DNA of 6,789 nucleotides from JBKHHU01 sp046539045 (GTDB lineage Bacteria; Planctomycetota; Phycisphaerae; SM23-33), in the NCBI GenBank assembly GCA_046539045.1, contig JBKHHU010000185.1:1-6789 (forward strand). The letters run 5' to 3'. The translations under genes were made by a program, and so were the position numbers. The notes below the pieces were generated by a model. It was given only the letters and a program-made list of their open reading frames with translations, was not told the origin of the DNA and did not search any database. This document shows, one piece after another, positions 6,595 through 6,789 of this stretch. Positions within the stretch are counted from its first letter, which is position 1, and every line of letters begins with the position of its first letter.

Positions 6595-6679
6595 GTCTCA
6601 AACAGTGAATTAACAGTCATTTCCACTCCCGATAAGCCCAAGCACCAAACGGCTCCCAAGGGCTTTTCAGGAAGTCCCC

Positions 6680-6688
6680 ATTATCGCA
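6680..6688 (-). promoter_or_regulatory. Possible extended -10 promoter for gyrA
   Basis: On the minus strand the sequence reads TGCGATAAT: GATAAT matches 5 of 6 bases of the -10 consensus and is preceded by the TGn extension, which can offset a weak -35. No good -35 box lies 16-18 bases upstream. Transcription would start near 6673, giving a leader of about 93 bases. Confidence 0.4.
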
Positions 6689-6789
6689 GAAAGGCAGGCG
6701 AAAGTGTAGTCTAAACCGGTCTTCTCGGCTGCCGAAGTGTGCGACATAAATTGGGGGCGGTGTGTCAGGCGGCACGTTGGAGTTTCCAA

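Larger units (their letters stand above)
6581..6789. other. gyrA leader and upstream region, no gene seen
   Basis: The 209 bases up to the window edge hold the gyrA ribosome binding site and the candidate promoter. A short inverted repeat, TTGGA-GTT-TCCAA, occupies the last 13 bases (6777-6789). No coding frame here has a credible start and family resemblance. Any gene beyond lies outside the window. Confidence 0.5.

Noticed and set aside
6777..6789. TTGGA-GTT-TCCAA inverted repeat at the window end as a mobile-element end
   Set aside because: Only 5 bases per arm, with no transposase, target duplication or second copy in the window.

Overview
The window looks like chromosomal DNA from a free-living Gram-negative-type bacterium of moderately high GC (roughly 55-60% by eye). 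The most likely source is the Planctomycetota, perhaps Phycisphaerae. This is inferred from the GyrA wording around the active site (HPHGEGVVYPTLVRM, then PPAAMRYTEARM) and from the cytoplasmic FHA-GAF-histidine kinase with an SHHIKN H-box, both of which fit that group as I remember it. No mobile elements, RNA genes or CRISPR arrays were found.

Layout: four genes fill almost the whole window. On the + strand, a two-gene unit begins with a 394-residue tandem nucleoside diphosphate kinase (NDK) protein (91-1275). It overlaps by 4 bases (ATGA) a short glyoxalase II-type metallo-beta-lactamase-fold hydrolase (1272-1904). A 247-base gap follows, with a good sigma70-type promoter and several small repeats. 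It leads to an FHA-GAF-histidine kinase gene (about 2152-3774). On the - strand, gyrA (3863-6580, DNA gyrase subunit A) converges on the kinase gene. A strong, nearly symmetrical hairpin (3801-3839) between them should end transcription from both sides. The last 209 bases are the gyrA leader and upstream region, with no gene.

How the genes relate: NDK (nucleotide balance) and the hydrolase (probable thioester or lactoylglutathione-type detoxification) are likely cotranscribed and translationally coupled, though no shared pathway is evident. The kinase appears to be a soluble signalling protein whose partner response regulator is not in the window. gyrA is a separate housekeeping unit; gyrB is not adjacent within the window.

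The most unusual points are three. The NDK protein pairs a degenerate N-terminal NDK domain with a C-terminal domain that keeps every active-site residue but carries an insertion of about 59 residues. GyrA has Gly and Pro at the two positions that normally anchor quinolones. The kinase has a His-His H-box. I see no clear sign of an entirely new multi-gene system.
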